From NCBI RefSeq assembly GCF_900156495.1, contig NZ_FTNT01000010.1, positions 148,780-212,779 of the forward strand: 64,000 nt of DNA. Direction: 5' to 3'. Of this stretch, positions 26,871 through 35,486 are shown one piece after another (the first letter of the stretch is position 1; each line of letters opens with the position of its first letter). The position numbers and the translations under genes were made by a program. This DNA comes from Williamsia sterculiae. Lineage in GTDB: Bacteria > Actinomycetota > Actinomycetes > Mycobacteriales > Mycobacteriaceae. Under the pieces are notes generated by a model. The model was not told the DNA's origin and ran no database searches. It worked only from the letters and a program-made list of their open reading frames with translations.

Positions 26871-28130
26871 CTACTCAGGGATGCTGATCCGGCCCTCCTG
26901 GGCGCTGCGTCCGATGTCGCTACGATGATGTGCGCCAGGCAGATTGATCTTGTCCACCCGTTCGTAGGCCTGGGAACGCGCGGCGGCGAGGTCGGCGCCA
27001 ACCCCTACCACGCTGAGCACCCGACCACCGGCGGACACCACGGCACCGTCGTCGCCGACGGCCGTGCCCGCGTGCAGCACACCGTCGCCGTCGGCACCGG
27101 TGATGGTGTCGCCGATCCGTGGTTTGCCCGGATAGTTCTCGGCGGCGACCACCACGGTCACCGCGGCCCCGTCCCGCCATCGCAGCGCGGGCAGTTCCGC
27201 CAGTCGACCGGTGGCCACCGCGTCGAGCACCTCACCGAGCGGTGACTCCAGCAGGGCGAGCACCGCCTGGGTCTCGGGATCGCCGAAGCGACAGTTGAAC
27301 TCGACCACCGCGGGACCGTCGGCACCGATGGCCAGACCGGCGTACAGCAGGCCGGAGAACGGGTCGCCGCGCCGGTCGAGTTCGGCAGCGACCGGCGCCA
27401 CCACCTCGTCGACGATGCGATCGACCATCCCGTCGGGCAACCATGGCAACGGGGTGTAGGCCCCCATCCCGCCGGTGTTGGGTCCACGGTCGTCGTCACC
27501 GACCCGCTTGTGGTCCTGAGCGGGAAGCAACGGCACCACCGTGGAACCGTCCACCAGGCAGAACAAGGACACCTCGGGGCCGTCGAGGAAACTCTCCAGC
27601 AGCACCGGGTGACCGGATTCCAACAGGTCGCGGGCATGGGCGCGGGCGGCGTTCCGGTCGGGTGTCACCACCACTCCCTTACCCGCGGCCAGACCGTCGT
27701 CCTTGACCACCCAGGTCGGCCCGAAGCGATCCAGGGCGGAGTCGAGATCGGCTGGGTTGTCGACGATCTCACTGGTCGCGGTGCGTACGTCGGCGGCGGC
27801 CATCACCTCCTTGGCGAACGCCTTGGAACCCTCGATCTGTGCGGCCGCCCGGTTCGGACCGAACGTCGCGAACCCGGCCGCGCGGAGGGCGTCGCCGACG
27901 CCCAGGACCAACGGGACCTCGGGACCGATGACCACCAGGTCGGCACCGATCTCCCCCGCCAGTCCGACCACCGCGTCGGCGTCGATGATGTCGACCCGGT
28001 GCGGCGTGGCCAGCCCGCCGGTGCCCGCGTTGCCGGGGGCGACGTGCAGGTCGGTGACCGCAGGATCCTGGGACAGTCCGAGGAGCAGCGCGTGTTCACG
28101 GCCGCCCGATCCGATGACGAGTACTCGCAC
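26871..28130 (-). CDS. purD: Phosphoribosylamine-glycine ligase PurD
   Basis: A 419-residue ATP-grasp enzyme making GAR from phosphoribosylamine and glycine. It starts [23 protein letters not shown], then [43 protein letters not shown] and [16 protein letters not shown], all PurD hallmarks. The true start is the GTG at 28130; the longer open frame is noncoding. A TANNNT hexamer lies 7 nt before it. Divergent from a VOC gene. Confidence 0.98.
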   Translation of the reverse strand: MRVLVIGSGGREHALLLGLSQDPAVTDLHVAPGNAGTGGLATPHRVDIIDADAVVGLAGEIGADLVVIGPEVPLVLGVGDALRAAGFATFGPNRAAAQIEGSKAFAKEVMAAADVRTATSEIVDNPADLDSALDRFGPTWVVKDDGLAAGKGVVVTPDRNAARAHARDLLESGHPVLLESFLDGPEVSLFCLVDGSTVVPLLPAQDHKRVGDDDRGPNTGGMGAYTPLPWLPDGMVDRIVDEVVAPVAAELDRRGDPFSGLLYAGLAIGADGPAVVEFNCRFGDPETQAVLALLESPLGEVLDAVATGRLAELPALRWRDGAAVTVVVAAENYPGKPRIGDTITGADGDGVLHAGTAVGDDGAVVSAGGRVLSVVGVGADLAAARSQAYERVDKINLPGAHHRSDIGRSAQEGRISIPE

Positions 28131-28137
28131 GCGTCGG

Positions 28138-28156
28138 ACTCTACCGGGGACGGTAG
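28138..28156 (-). promoter_or_regulatory. Candidate leaderless -10 of purD with adjoining palindrome
   Basis: TAGAGT on the minus strand (28138-28143) ends 7 nt before the purD GTG. Overlapping it is CTACCG-GGGA-CGGTAG (28141-28156), a perfect 6-bp inverted repeat that could be an operator covering the -10. Confidence 0.42.
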
Positions 28157-28191
28157 GCGAAAATGACGCGCCGTCAACCATGGGTCGGCGT

Positions 28192-28197
28192 TAGCGT
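28192..28197 (+). promoter_or_regulatory. Candidate leaderless -10 hexamer of VOC gene
   Basis: TAGCGT matches TANNNT and ends 6 nt before the ATG at 28204; no ribosome site is visible. Confidence 0.42.
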
Positions 28198-28203
28198 CGA
28201 CCC

Positions 28204-28569
28204 ATGGACGCGGACAAGGGCTCGGTGACACTGCGGTGGGAACAGGTGGTCGTCGACGCCCTGGACCCGGTCGCCCTCGGCACCTGGTGGGCCGAGGTGC
28301 TGGGGTGGACCATCGTCAACGACAGTCCCGGAGAATTCGAGATCCAATCCGAACCCGGGGTGCTGCCCGGCATCATCTTCGAACCGGTGACGGCACCGAA
28401 GACCGAGAAGAACCGCGTTCACCTCGACTTCCGGCCGACCGACCAGACCGCGGCCGCGGACCTTCTGGAGGCCCACGGCGCGCGGCGGGTCGACATCGGA
28501 CAGGGCGACCAGCAGTGGATCGTCTACGCCGACCCGGAAGGCAACGAGTTCTGCCTGTTGCACCACTGA
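28204..28569 (+). CDS. VOC family (glyoxalase-like) protein
   Basis: A 121-residue single-module VOC protein: RWEQVVVDALDPVALGTWWAEVLGWTIV, KTEKNRVHLDFRPTDQ and YADPEGNEFCLLHH. This subfamily, with the ALGTWWAEVLG start, is very common and multicopy in Actinobacteria, and its substrate is unknown. It is divergent from purD and convergent with the GT39 gene. Confidence 0.9.
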   Translation: MDADKGSVTLRWEQVVVDALDPVALGTWWAEVLGWTIVNDSPGEFEIQSEPGVLPGIIFEPVTAPKTEKNRVHLDFRPTDQTAAADLLEAHGARRVDIGQGDQQWIVYADPEGNEFCLLHH

Positions 28570-28594
28570 GCCGGCAGACCCATCACCCTGCCCG

Positions 28595-30787
28595 TCACCT
28601 GGGTGCGGTCAGGTCGTAGAGCGTCACGCCGTCCACTGTCGTGGATGTGTAGTGCTGCTCCACCCACGTGGAGATCGACGACCCGGTGCCCTGGGCTCCC
28701 ATCCCGAATCCCATCCCACCCGCGATGAAGTAGTGGATCTTGCCTGCGGCGACGTACTGCTGGAACTGTGCCAACGTCGGCGAGGGGTCGCTGCCGTTGA
28801 ATCCACCGATCGGCATGACCGGCTTCTGGGTGGCCAGTTGATAGCCGGACGCGGAGTTGGATCCGATCGCCGCGGCGACCCAGGTGTACCGATCCGCATC
28901 GGTCTCCAGCAGCGTGGTCATCTCCTTCGACGGCGTGGAGCCCTCGAGAAGCCCACCACCGGGACCACCCATGCCGCCGAAGCGGCCGCGCGCGGACCGC
29001 TCGGCCGTATTCGCGCCCTGACCGGCAGCGGCGTTCGGAACCGTGCCCTGTCCGGGGGCAGTTCCCTGGCCTGTACCGGTCGGTCCACCGAACTGACCGC
29101 CCTGCATCGGGCCGCCCTGACCACCGGGTGCGAAGCCACCCATGCCACCGGGCATTCCGAAGCCACCGCGGTTGCGGCCACCCCGACCGCCACCGCCCAT
29201 GCCACCCGGTCCGAAACCACCCTGACCGGCGGGTCCCGCCGTGATGATCGACCCCGTCTTGGCGGTGCTCACCGTGTCGGCGGTATACGCCAACGGCCCG
29301 GCGAGCCCGAGTACCACCGCCACCAGCGCGGCCGCCATCGCGGCCGTCCGCACCCGCGGGATCAACAGGACCACCGCGGCGAGCAACGATCCCACCAGGA
29401 CCACGATGCGGAGCCACGGCACGAAATCGGGGGTGCGGTTGAGCAGCACGAATGCCATTACCCCGGTGACCAGCGCCGACACCGCCAGCACACAACGCAC
29501 CCAGAACCGCGCACGCTGTTCCCAGCACGTCCAGGCACCGCCGGCGAGCAGCGCCGCGATCGGCGCCGACAGGGCGATCGTGTAATAGCTGTGGAAGATG
29601 CCGGACATGTAGCTGAACACCGCCATGGTGACCAGCAACCACAGTCCGGTGACGACGAGGAAGGCACGCCGCGGGTCGTGGCGATCGACTCTGCCGCGCA
29701 GCACGATGGCCGCGATCCCGAGGATCAGCGCGGTCGGGATGAGCCAGGCGATCTGTCCGCCCTGGCCTGACTCGAACATCCGGAAGAACCCGGTCTCGCC
29801 CCACATTCCGCCGCCGGGACCACCGCGCCCGCCACCGGGCATTCCCCCGCCGCCGCCGAAACCGCCGAAACCGCCTGTGCCGGTCCCACCGAACGCCTCG
29901 GCGGCCGCACCCCCGCGGGCGCCTCCGCCCCCAGGGGTGACGCTTCCGGTCTCGTCACCGGTCAACCGTCCGAAGCCGTTGTATCCGAATGTCAGTTCCA
30001 GGATCGAGTTGTGCTGCGACCCACCGATCCACGGCCGGGAACTGGCCGGCCACAGCTCCACGGCGAGAACCCACCAACCGGCACCGACCACGAGTGCGGC
30101 CAACGACGCGAACAGGTGACCGAGTCGCTTCGGCCACGTCCTCTGACCGAAGGCCAGATAGGCCACGGCCAACGGCGGAATGATCAGGAAGGCCTGCAAC
30201 TGCTTGGTGAGGAAGGCGAACCCGACCAGCAGACCGGTCAGCACCATCCAGCGAACACGACCGTCCTCGATACCCTTGAGCGTGGCCCAGACCGCGGCGA
30301 TCAGCAGCAACAGCAGCAGCGCATCGGGGTTGTTGAATCGGAACATCAGCGCCGCCACCGGGGTCAACGCCAACGCGGCGCCGGCCAGCAGACCGGCGAT
30401 CGGCCCGAAGTACCTGCGGACGATGACATAGAGCAGACCCACCGAGGCCACACCCATCAACGCCTGCGGCACCAGAATCGACCACGAGTTCAGGCCGAAG
30501 ATCCGGACCGCGATCCCCGGGAGCCACAGCGACATCGGCGGTTTGTCGACGGTGATGGAGTTGGCCGCATCCGACGAACCGAAGAACCACGCCTTCCACG
30601 ACACCGACCCGGCCTGGATGGCCGCGGAGTAGAAGGAGTTGGCGTATCCGTTGGCCGACAGGTTCCACAGGTACGCAACGGCGGTGCCGACCAACAGGGT
30701 CGCAACGCCGAACAGCTCCCACCGCCGACGGGCGGTGGGAGCGTACGGACGATCTTCTGTCACCGGCGCACTGGCGACCACGGTCAT
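28595..30787 (-). CDS. GT39-family (ArnT/YkcB-like) membrane glycosyltransferase with Gly-rich loops
   Basis: A 730-residue GT-C glycosyltransferase that would use a polyprenyl-phosphate sugar on the outer face of the membrane. About 12 hydrophobic helices; the first periplasmic loop has SITVDKPPMSLW, where DKPP is characteristic of ArnT/YkcB. Two low-complexity Gly/Pro/Met-rich inserts stand out, at roughly residues 290-335 and 515-600. The last ~120 residues form a soluble domain. It overlaps the upstream GT2-GtrA gene by 4 bp (ATGA), so they are a coupled pair like YkcC-YkcB: one makes the lipid-linked sugar, the other transfers it. The acceptor is unknown. Confidence 0.93.
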   Translation of the reverse strand: MTVVASAPVTEDRPYAPTARRRWELFGVATLLVGTAVAYLWNLSANGYANSFYSAAIQAGSVSWKAWFFGSSDAANSITVDKPPMSLWLPGIAVRIFGLNSWSILVPQALMGVASVGLLYVIVRRYFGPIAGLLAGAALALTPVAALMFRFNNPDALLLLLLIAAVWATLKGIEDGRVRWMVLTGLLVGFAFLTKQLQAFLIIPPLAVAYLAFGQRTWPKRLGHLFASLAALVVGAGWWVLAVELWPASSRPWIGGSQHNSILELTFGYNGFGRLTGDETGSVTPGGGGARGGAAAEAFGGTGTGGFGGFGGGGGMPGGGRGGPGGGMWGETGFFRMFESGQGGQIAWLIPTALILGIAAIVLRGRVDRHDPRRAFLVVTGLWLLVTMAVFSYMSGIFHSYYTIALSAPIAALLAGGAWTCWEQRARFWVRCVLAVSALVTGVMAFVLLNRTPDFVPWLRIVVLVGSLLAAVVLLIPRVRTAAMAAALVAVVLGLAGPLAYTADTVSTAKTGSIITAGPAGQGGFGPGGMGGGGRGGRNRGGFGMPGGMGGFAPGGQGGPMQGGQFGGPTGTGQGTAPGQGTVPNAAAGQGANTAERSARGRFGGMGGPGGGLLEGSTPSKEMTTLLETDADRYTWVAAAIGSNSASGYQLATQKPVMPIGGFNGSDPSPTLAQFQQYVAAGKIHYFIAGGMGFGMGAQGTGSSISTWVEQHYTSTTVDGVTLYDLTAPR

Positions 30788-32070
30788 GCGGACACCTCGG
30801 CCTCATGCGCGCGGAACACCCAGCGCAGCGCGACGAAACGGGTCAACGTGGCGATCAGGTTGGCGATGATCAACACGGCGAGCTCGACGTGCTTGCTGGC
30901 CCCCGGTGCCGACATGTGGAGCACCAACAGGGACCCGGCGGTCAGTGCCCAGCCGAACAGGAACACCGCGAACCCCTGCACATGGTGCCGCATCGCTCCT
31001 TCCCGCCCCCGGATCCGGAACGTAAAGCTGCGGTTCGCGGCGGTGTTGAGCACCGCGGTGATGGCCAGGGCCAGGAAGTTGGCGACCTGTGATCCGGTCA
31101 GCGGGTGGAGCAGCAGGTACAAGACCGCGTAGGCGATGGTCGAGGCGACCCCGATGACGCAGAAGCGGGCCAGCTGTCCCACCATGCCCCGCGGCACCCC
31201 CGTCACGTGCGGATCGGTCAGTTCGGGCCTGCCGATCGTCTGTTTGAGGTCCGCGACCGGAAGACTCCCGTCAGCCAGCGCGCGACCGACGCGCCAGCAC
31301 CCCTTGAGGTCCTCGACGGCGGTGCTGACGATGTCGACCTTGCTGTCGGGATCGTCGATCCAGTCGACGGGTACCTCGGCGATGCGCAGTCCCACCCGCT
31401 CGGCGATGACCAGCATCTCGGTGTCGAAGAACCAGCCGGTGTCCCGCACGAAAGGCAGGATCGCCCGGCCGACATCGGTCCGGATGGCCTTGAACCCGCA
31501 CTGGGCGTCGGAGAACCGTGCCCCCATCGCGGTGCGCAGGATGAGGTTGTAGCTACGCGAGATGAACTCACGCTTGGGGCCGCGGACGACCCGCGAGGAA
31601 CGTGCCAACCGCGAGCCGATGGCCACGTCGGAGTGCCCGGACAGCAGAGGGGCGACCAGCGGCATCAGCGCATTGAGATCGGTGGACAGATCCACGTCGA
31701 CGTAGGCGACGACCTCGGCGTCACTGGTCCGCCAGGTCGCGTTCAGCGCACGACCACGCCCCTTCGCGTCGAGGTGCGCAACCCGCACCATGTCCAGATT
31801 CTCCGCGAGATCGACGGCCTCGGCGAGTGTGCGGTCGGTGCTGGCGTTGTCGGCGATGGTGATGCGCGCCGGGTACGGCAACTGGGTGCGCAGGTGCTCG
31901 CGCAGTCGTAGCACGCAGGTGCGCAGATCCTTCTCCTCGTTGTATACGGGGACGACCACGTCGAGCCGCGGGTGGGCCGCGGTGTGATCGACGACCATGG
32001 TCATCTGCGACACCGGATCGGGCTCGGGCTCGGGCCGGTAGCCCGTGTGGTCAACGATTTCTGCTGTCAT
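30784..32070 (-). CDS. GT2 glycosyltransferase fused to GtrA flippase-like domain
   Basis: A 428-residue bifunctional protein. Residues ~25-265 are a GT2 domain of dolichyl-phosphate-sugar synthase type (LDVVVPVYNEEKDLRTCV, ADNASTDRT, VAYVDVDLSTDLNAL). Residues ~285-420 are a four-helix GtrA module (ARFCVIGVASTIAYAVLYLLL, NFLALAITAVLNTAANRSFTF). It should make polyprenyl-phosphate sugar and help it cross the membrane for the adjacent GT39 enzyme. The ATG at 32070 is chosen; a GTG at 32079 is possible. Confidence 0.94.
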   Translation of the reverse strand: MTAEIVDHTGYRPEPEPDPVSQMTMVVDHTAAHPRLDVVVPVYNEEKDLRTCVLRLREHLRTQLPYPARITIADNASTDRTLAEAVDLAENLDMVRVAHLDAKGRGRALNATWRTSDAEVVAYVDVDLSTDLNALMPLVAPLLSGHSDVAIGSRLARSSRVVRGPKREFISRSYNLILRTAMGARFSDAQCGFKAIRTDVGRAILPFVRDTGWFFDTEMLVIAERVGLRIAEVPVDWIDDPDSKVDIVSTAVEDLKGCWRVGRALADGSLPVADLKQTIGRPELTDPHVTGVPRGMVGQLARFCVIGVASTIAYAVLYLLLHPLTGSQVANFLALAITAVLNTAANRSFTFRIRGREGAMRHHVQGFAVFLFGWALTAGSLLVLHMSAPGASKHVELAVLIIANLIATLTRFVALRWVFRAHEAEVSA

Positions 32071-32162
32071 GACGACCACTGTCGGGCCGTGAGCTGGATC
32101 GGTTCTGCGCTGCGCCTGTCAGCTTCCTGTGAGCCGATCGGCGAGGGGTTGCGCGGGGCGGA

Positions 32163-32588
32163 TCAACTGGGCACTTTGTCGCTGTGACCTGCGGCGACGA
32201 GGGCGTCAGCGATCTTCGTGCGGGCCTCGTCGAGTCTCGCCGGGTCCGGGTCCGACTGCGCGACGCTGAGGTCGAACTCGTCCATCGAGTGCGCCGGGAA
32301 GACGTGCAGGTGCACATGGGGGACCTCGAACCCGGCGATGAGCAGACCCATCCGGGCCGCATCGAAGGCGGTCGCGGTGGCGGCGCCGACGGTCTGCGCC
32401 ACCTCCGTGAGGTGCGCCCAGAGCGCGGGATCAATCGACTGCCACTGGTCGACCTCGGCGATGGGGACCACGAGAACGTGACCGTCGGTCACCGGATTGA
32501 TGGTCAGGAAGGCGACCACGGAGTCGTCGCGCCAGACGAAGCGTCCCGGCAGTTCGCCGCTGATGATCTTGCTGAAGACCGTTGTCAT
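32163..32588 (-). CDS. HIT-family (histidine triad) nucleotide hydrolase
   Basis: A 141-residue HIT protein acting on nucleotide phosphoramidates or dinucleoside polyphosphates. It starts TTVFSKIISGELPGRFVWRDD and has the triad in VPHVHLHVFPAH. As I recall, Mycobacterium also has a HIT gene beside phoPR, which supports orthologous context. The ATG at 32588 (MTTVFSK) fits the family start. It lies 36 bp after the membrane protein gene on the same strand. Confidence 0.95.
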   Translation of the reverse strand: MTTVFSKIISGELPGRFVWRDDSVVAFLTINPVTDGHVLVVPIAEVDQWQSIDPALWAHLTEVAQTVGAATATAFDAARMGLLIAGFEVPHVHLHVFPAHSMDEFDLSVAQSDPDPARLDEARTKIADALVAAGHSDKVPS

Positions 32589-32624
32589 GGCCAGCACCCT
32601 ACCCGCGTCCGACCGTGACCGGAC

Positions 32625-33230
32625 TCAGTGCGTGAGAAGGATTTTGACCGCGGTGATGACAGTCGCGACCACGGCCACGGTGATTCCCGCGAGCAGGGTG
32701 CGCCAACTGAGCGCCCCCGACGAGACCCGTTCGACGAGCACTCCGAGCCCCGCTATGCGTGCCACGATCCACCCGGCCGCGATCCACTGCGCCCACTGCG
32801 GATCGAGCGCACCACTCGCGGCGATACCCAGGATCACCGTCGGCGGCAGGCCCGAGGTGACGATGGGCACCGAGTCGCGTAGCTCCTGCATCAGCTGACC
32901 GCGGGCAACTCGCGGATCGGCGGCCCGACCGTCCGCGGCGGTATGCACTCCGTGCGCCATCCACTCGGCGAACACGTGCGCGAACCAGGTGGACACGGTG
33001 GTGCCCAGCACCAGCGCGACGGCGGTGCCGTCCTCGACGTACCGCGGCGTCACCGTGACCACCACCGCGAGCACCAGGATGTTGCCGTAGACGAAGGCCG
33101 ACACCCGGGCGGCGGCCCGCTCGACGGGCAGGCGATGTGCGTCGTCCCTGGCCACCCGCCTGCGCAGCCATCCCGGCAGCGGCTGCCGGGATGGGGTGTG
33201 CGCGGGTCGCGTGAGGCCGGGGTCGGTCAT
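32625..33230 (-). CDS. Integral membrane protein of unknown function, ~5 TM
   Basis: A 201-residue protein not recognised as a named family. Hydrophobic segments are near residues 44-64 (SAFVYGNILVLAVVVTV), 68-92, 120-145 (SGLPPTVILGIAASG), 148-170 and 178-200 (LLAGITVAVVATVITAVKIL). A WFAHVFAEWMAHGVH segment carries histidines within a helix. It overlaps the end of phoR by 4 bp (ATGA), so it is translated with the two-component system and may be a partner or target. Confidence 0.8.
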   Translation of the reverse strand: MTDPGLTRPAHTPSRQPLPGWLRRRVARDDAHRLPVERAAARVSAFVYGNILVLAVVVTVTPRYVEDGTAVALVLGTTVSTWFAHVFAEWMAHGVHTAADGRAADPRVARGQLMQELRDSVPIVTSGLPPTVILGIAASGALDPQWAQWIAAGWIVARIAGLGVLVERVSSGALSWRTLLAGITVAVVATVITAVKILLTH

Positions 33231-34660
33231 TCCACCCGCGGCAGTCTGACCCAGAAGGTGGCACCCTTACCCGGTTCGCTGTCCACCCCGACCTGACCGT
33301 CGTGCGCGGCGACGAGGGCCGACACGATGGACAGCCCCAGGCCACTGCCCCCGTTGGTGCTGGATCGGTGTCGCGACGAATCCGCCCGGTAGAACCGCTC
33401 GAATACGCGGTCGCGGTCTTCCGGCGACAGTCCCGGACCGGTGTCGGCGACCGCCAACAGGGCCCAGTCGCCGATCGTCCCTACCCGTACGGTGATCTCG
33501 GCGGCGTCCGGCGTGTGGCGTAGGGCGTTGGTGATGAGGTTGCCGATGACCTGCGACAACCGCGCCGCATCGCCGATGACCGTCGGCACCCCTGGACCAT
33601 CCACCACCTCGAGGTCGACGACTCGCTGCGGGGCCGTGGCCTTGGCGGCATGCACGGCGTCGGCGGCCAGCGACAACAGATCGACGTGGGCGCGTTCCAG
33701 TGGACGCTGCGCGTCGAGACGCGCCAGCATCAGCAGATCCTCCACCAGCAGACCCATCCGGTTGGCTTCGGTCTGGATCCGCGCCATCGCCTGGTGACCG
33801 TCGGGGATGGCGCCCTGCTGGTACAGCTCGGAGAACCCCTTGATGGAGGTGAGCGGGGTGCGGAGCTCGTGGCTGGCGTCGGCGACGAACCGTCGCATAC
33901 GGTCCTCGGAGCGCCGCGCCTCCTCCTCGGAGGCCGCGGTGGCCGCGAACGCGTTCTGGATCTGGTGCAGCATGACGTTCAGCGACGCGGCGAGTCTGCC
34001 GACCTCCGTGTTCGGCGGCCCCTCGGGAACGCGTCGCGTGAGGTCCCCGCCGGCGATGGCGTGCGCCGTGCTCTCCACCCGCGTCAATCCGCGCAGGCTG
34101 GTGCGAACCAGCAGGTAACCGAGGACGCCGATGACGACGAGCACTCCGAGTCCGACTCCCAACAACAGCCACGTCAACCGTTCCACCGTGTCACGTACAT
34201 CGTTGAGCTTCACGGCGACGATCGACGTCCCGGAACTCGACCCCACCTTGACCACCCGCCACTGGGTGTCGGAGCCGTCGGCCGATCCCACGGTGGTCGG
34301 ACGAGATCCGAGTGAGTCCACGTCGACCTTGGGTCTACCGCCCGGGTCGTTGATCTCGAACGACGAGCCGTCCGAGCGGATCAGCATGACGTAGTAGGGC
34401 GACGGCGGGCGACGTGGTCCGGCCTCGTCGAAATTCGTCGGTGGCGGTGTGTCCCGGGGTCGGGCCCAGCCGTCGGCGGCCTGACGCAACCCGTTGTCGG
34501 TGCGTTCGACCAGCTGGTTCTGCATCGCAGTGGTCACCGAGACCCCCGAGACGGTCAGCCCCAGCGCCACCAGGATGAGGGTCATCGCGACCAGCGAGAT
34601 GCGCAGCGGGACACCCCGGCGCAGCCGGCGGTTCCGTCGTACCTCGGTGCTGGTGGTCAC
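33227..34660 (-). CDS. phoR: Sensor histidine kinase PhoR
   Basis: A 477-residue membrane kinase paired with PhoP. Two helices (about residues 18-40 and 150-175) flank an extracytoplasmic sensor domain. Then come HAMP (around LRGLTRVESTAHAIAGGDLTRRVP), the phosphorylation His in ASHELRTPLTSIKGFSELY, and HATPase boxes (NLITNALRHTP, DTGPGL, GGSGLGLSIV). It aligns with mycobacterial PhoR along its length as I remember that sequence. I chose the GTG at 34660, which overlaps the phoP stop by 4 bp. Confidence 0.96.
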   Translation of the reverse strand: MTTSTEVRRNRRLRRGVPLRISLVAMTLILVALGLTVSGVSVTTAMQNQLVERTDNGLRQAADGWARPRDTPPPTNFDEAGPRRPPSPYYVMLIRSDGSSFEINDPGGRPKVDVDSLGSRPTTVGSADGSDTQWRVVKVGSSSGTSIVAVKLNDVRDTVERLTWLLLGVGLGVLVVIGVLGYLLVRTSLRGLTRVESTAHAIAGGDLTRRVPEGPPNTEVGRLAASLNVMLHQIQNAFAATAASEEEARRSEDRMRRFVADASHELRTPLTSIKGFSELYQQGAIPDGHQAMARIQTEANRMGLLVEDLLMLARLDAQRPLERAHVDLLSLAADAVHAAKATAPQRVVDLEVVDGPGVPTVIGDAARLSQVIGNLITNALRHTPDAAEITVRVGTIGDWALLAVADTGPGLSPEDRDRVFERFYRADSSRHRSSTNGGSGLGLSIVSALVAAHDGQVGVDSEPGKGATFWVRLPRVE

Positions 34661-35355
34661 CGGGGTTCGCGCATCACATATCCCACACCGCGCAGGGTGT
34701 GGATCAGGCGCTTCTCGCCGGTGTCGACCTTGCGACGCAGATAGGAGACATACGACTCGACGACGTTGACCTCGCCGCCGAAGTCGTAATTCCACACGTG
34801 ATCGAGGATCTTCGGCTTGGACAGCACGGTGCCCGCGTTGATCATGAAGTAGCGCAGCAGGGTGAATTCGGTGGGCGACAGCGAGACCAGCTCACCGTCT
34901 TTCCACACCTCGTGGGTGTCGTCGTCGAGTTCGATGTCGGCGAACGAGATGCGCGACGACTGCTTCTCGCCCTCGGAGTACCCGTTACGGCGCAGGATCA
35001 CCCGCAGACGCGCGACGACCTCTTCCAGACTGAACGGCTTGGTCACGTAGTCGTCGCCACCGATGGTCAGACCGTTGACCTTGTCCTCTACCGAATCGCG
35101 GGCGGTGAGGAAGAGCGCGGGGGCGTCCACGCCGTCCGCCCGCAGTCGACGCAACAGACCGAAGCCGTCCATCCCGGGCATCATCACGTCGAGAACCAGT
35201 GCATCGGGGTGGAACGTACGCGCCTTGTCCAGCGCGGCGGGTCCGCTGTCGGCGGTCTGCACCTCGAAGTGCTGGAACTTCAGCGACACCGACAGCAGTT
35301 CCAGGATGTTGGGCTCGTCGTCGACGACGAGCACACGGGGTCCGGTATCAGTCAT
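34657..35355 (-). CDS. phoP: Response regulator PhoP
   Basis: A 232-residue OmpR-type regulator. The receiver has the acidic pair VVDDEPNILELLSVSLKF, phospho-acceptor Asp in LVLDVMMPGMDGFG, the Thr in FLTARDS and Lys in DDYVTKPFSLEEV. The winged helix (SPTEFTLLRYFMINAGTVLSKPKILDHVW, VNVVESYVSYLRRK) is nearly word for word that of mycobacterial PhoP. It heads the operon phoP-phoR-membrane protein, possibly with HIT. A candidate PhoP box lies about 45-62 bp upstream, indicating self-regulation. Confidence 0.97.
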   Translation of the reverse strand: MTDTGPRVLVVDDEPNILELLSVSLKFQHFEVQTADSGPAALDKARTFHPDALVLDVMMPGMDGFGLLRRLRADGVDAPALFLTARDSVEDKVNGLTIGGDDYVTKPFSLEEVVARLRVILRRNGYSEGEKQSSRISFADIELDDDTHEVWKDGELVSLSPTEFTLLRYFMINAGTVLSKPKILDHVWNYDFGGEVNVVESYVSYLRRKVDTGEKRLIHTLRGVGYVMREPR

Positions 35356-35399
35356 GACACCCAGATTGTGTCAGCTTCCTTCTGTACCGCTGTTCGATG

Positions 35400-35417
35400 G
35401 CTGGGAGATTCCTGTGA
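35400..35417 (-). promoter_or_regulatory. Candidate PhoP box upstream of phoP
   Basis: On the phoP strand the sequence reads TCACAGG-AATC-TCCCAGC: two 7-mers, each 6/7 to TCACAGC, separated by 4 bp. That is the direct-repeat layout reported for mycobacterial PhoP. It lies 45-62 bp before the phoP start. Confidence 0.5.
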
Positions 35418-35447
35418 ATGACCGCCCGCCACGTCAGTTTCGAAAAA

Positions 35448-35477
35448 ATAATTGCGAAACTATTCTTTCGTAATTAT
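35448..35477. promoter_or_regulatory. 12-bp inverted repeat operator overlapping a -10 hexamer
   Basis: ATAATTGCGAAA (35448-35459) pairs with TTTCGTAATTAT (35466-35477) across 6 bp, with one G-T as the only non-Watson-Crick pair. TATTCT (35461-35466), a TANNNT hexamer, lies in the centre. It ends 9 bp before the winged-helix gene start, so self-repression by that protein is the simplest reading. The AT richness is striking for this DNA. Confidence 0.6.
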
Positions 35478-35486
35478 CGTCGGGGC

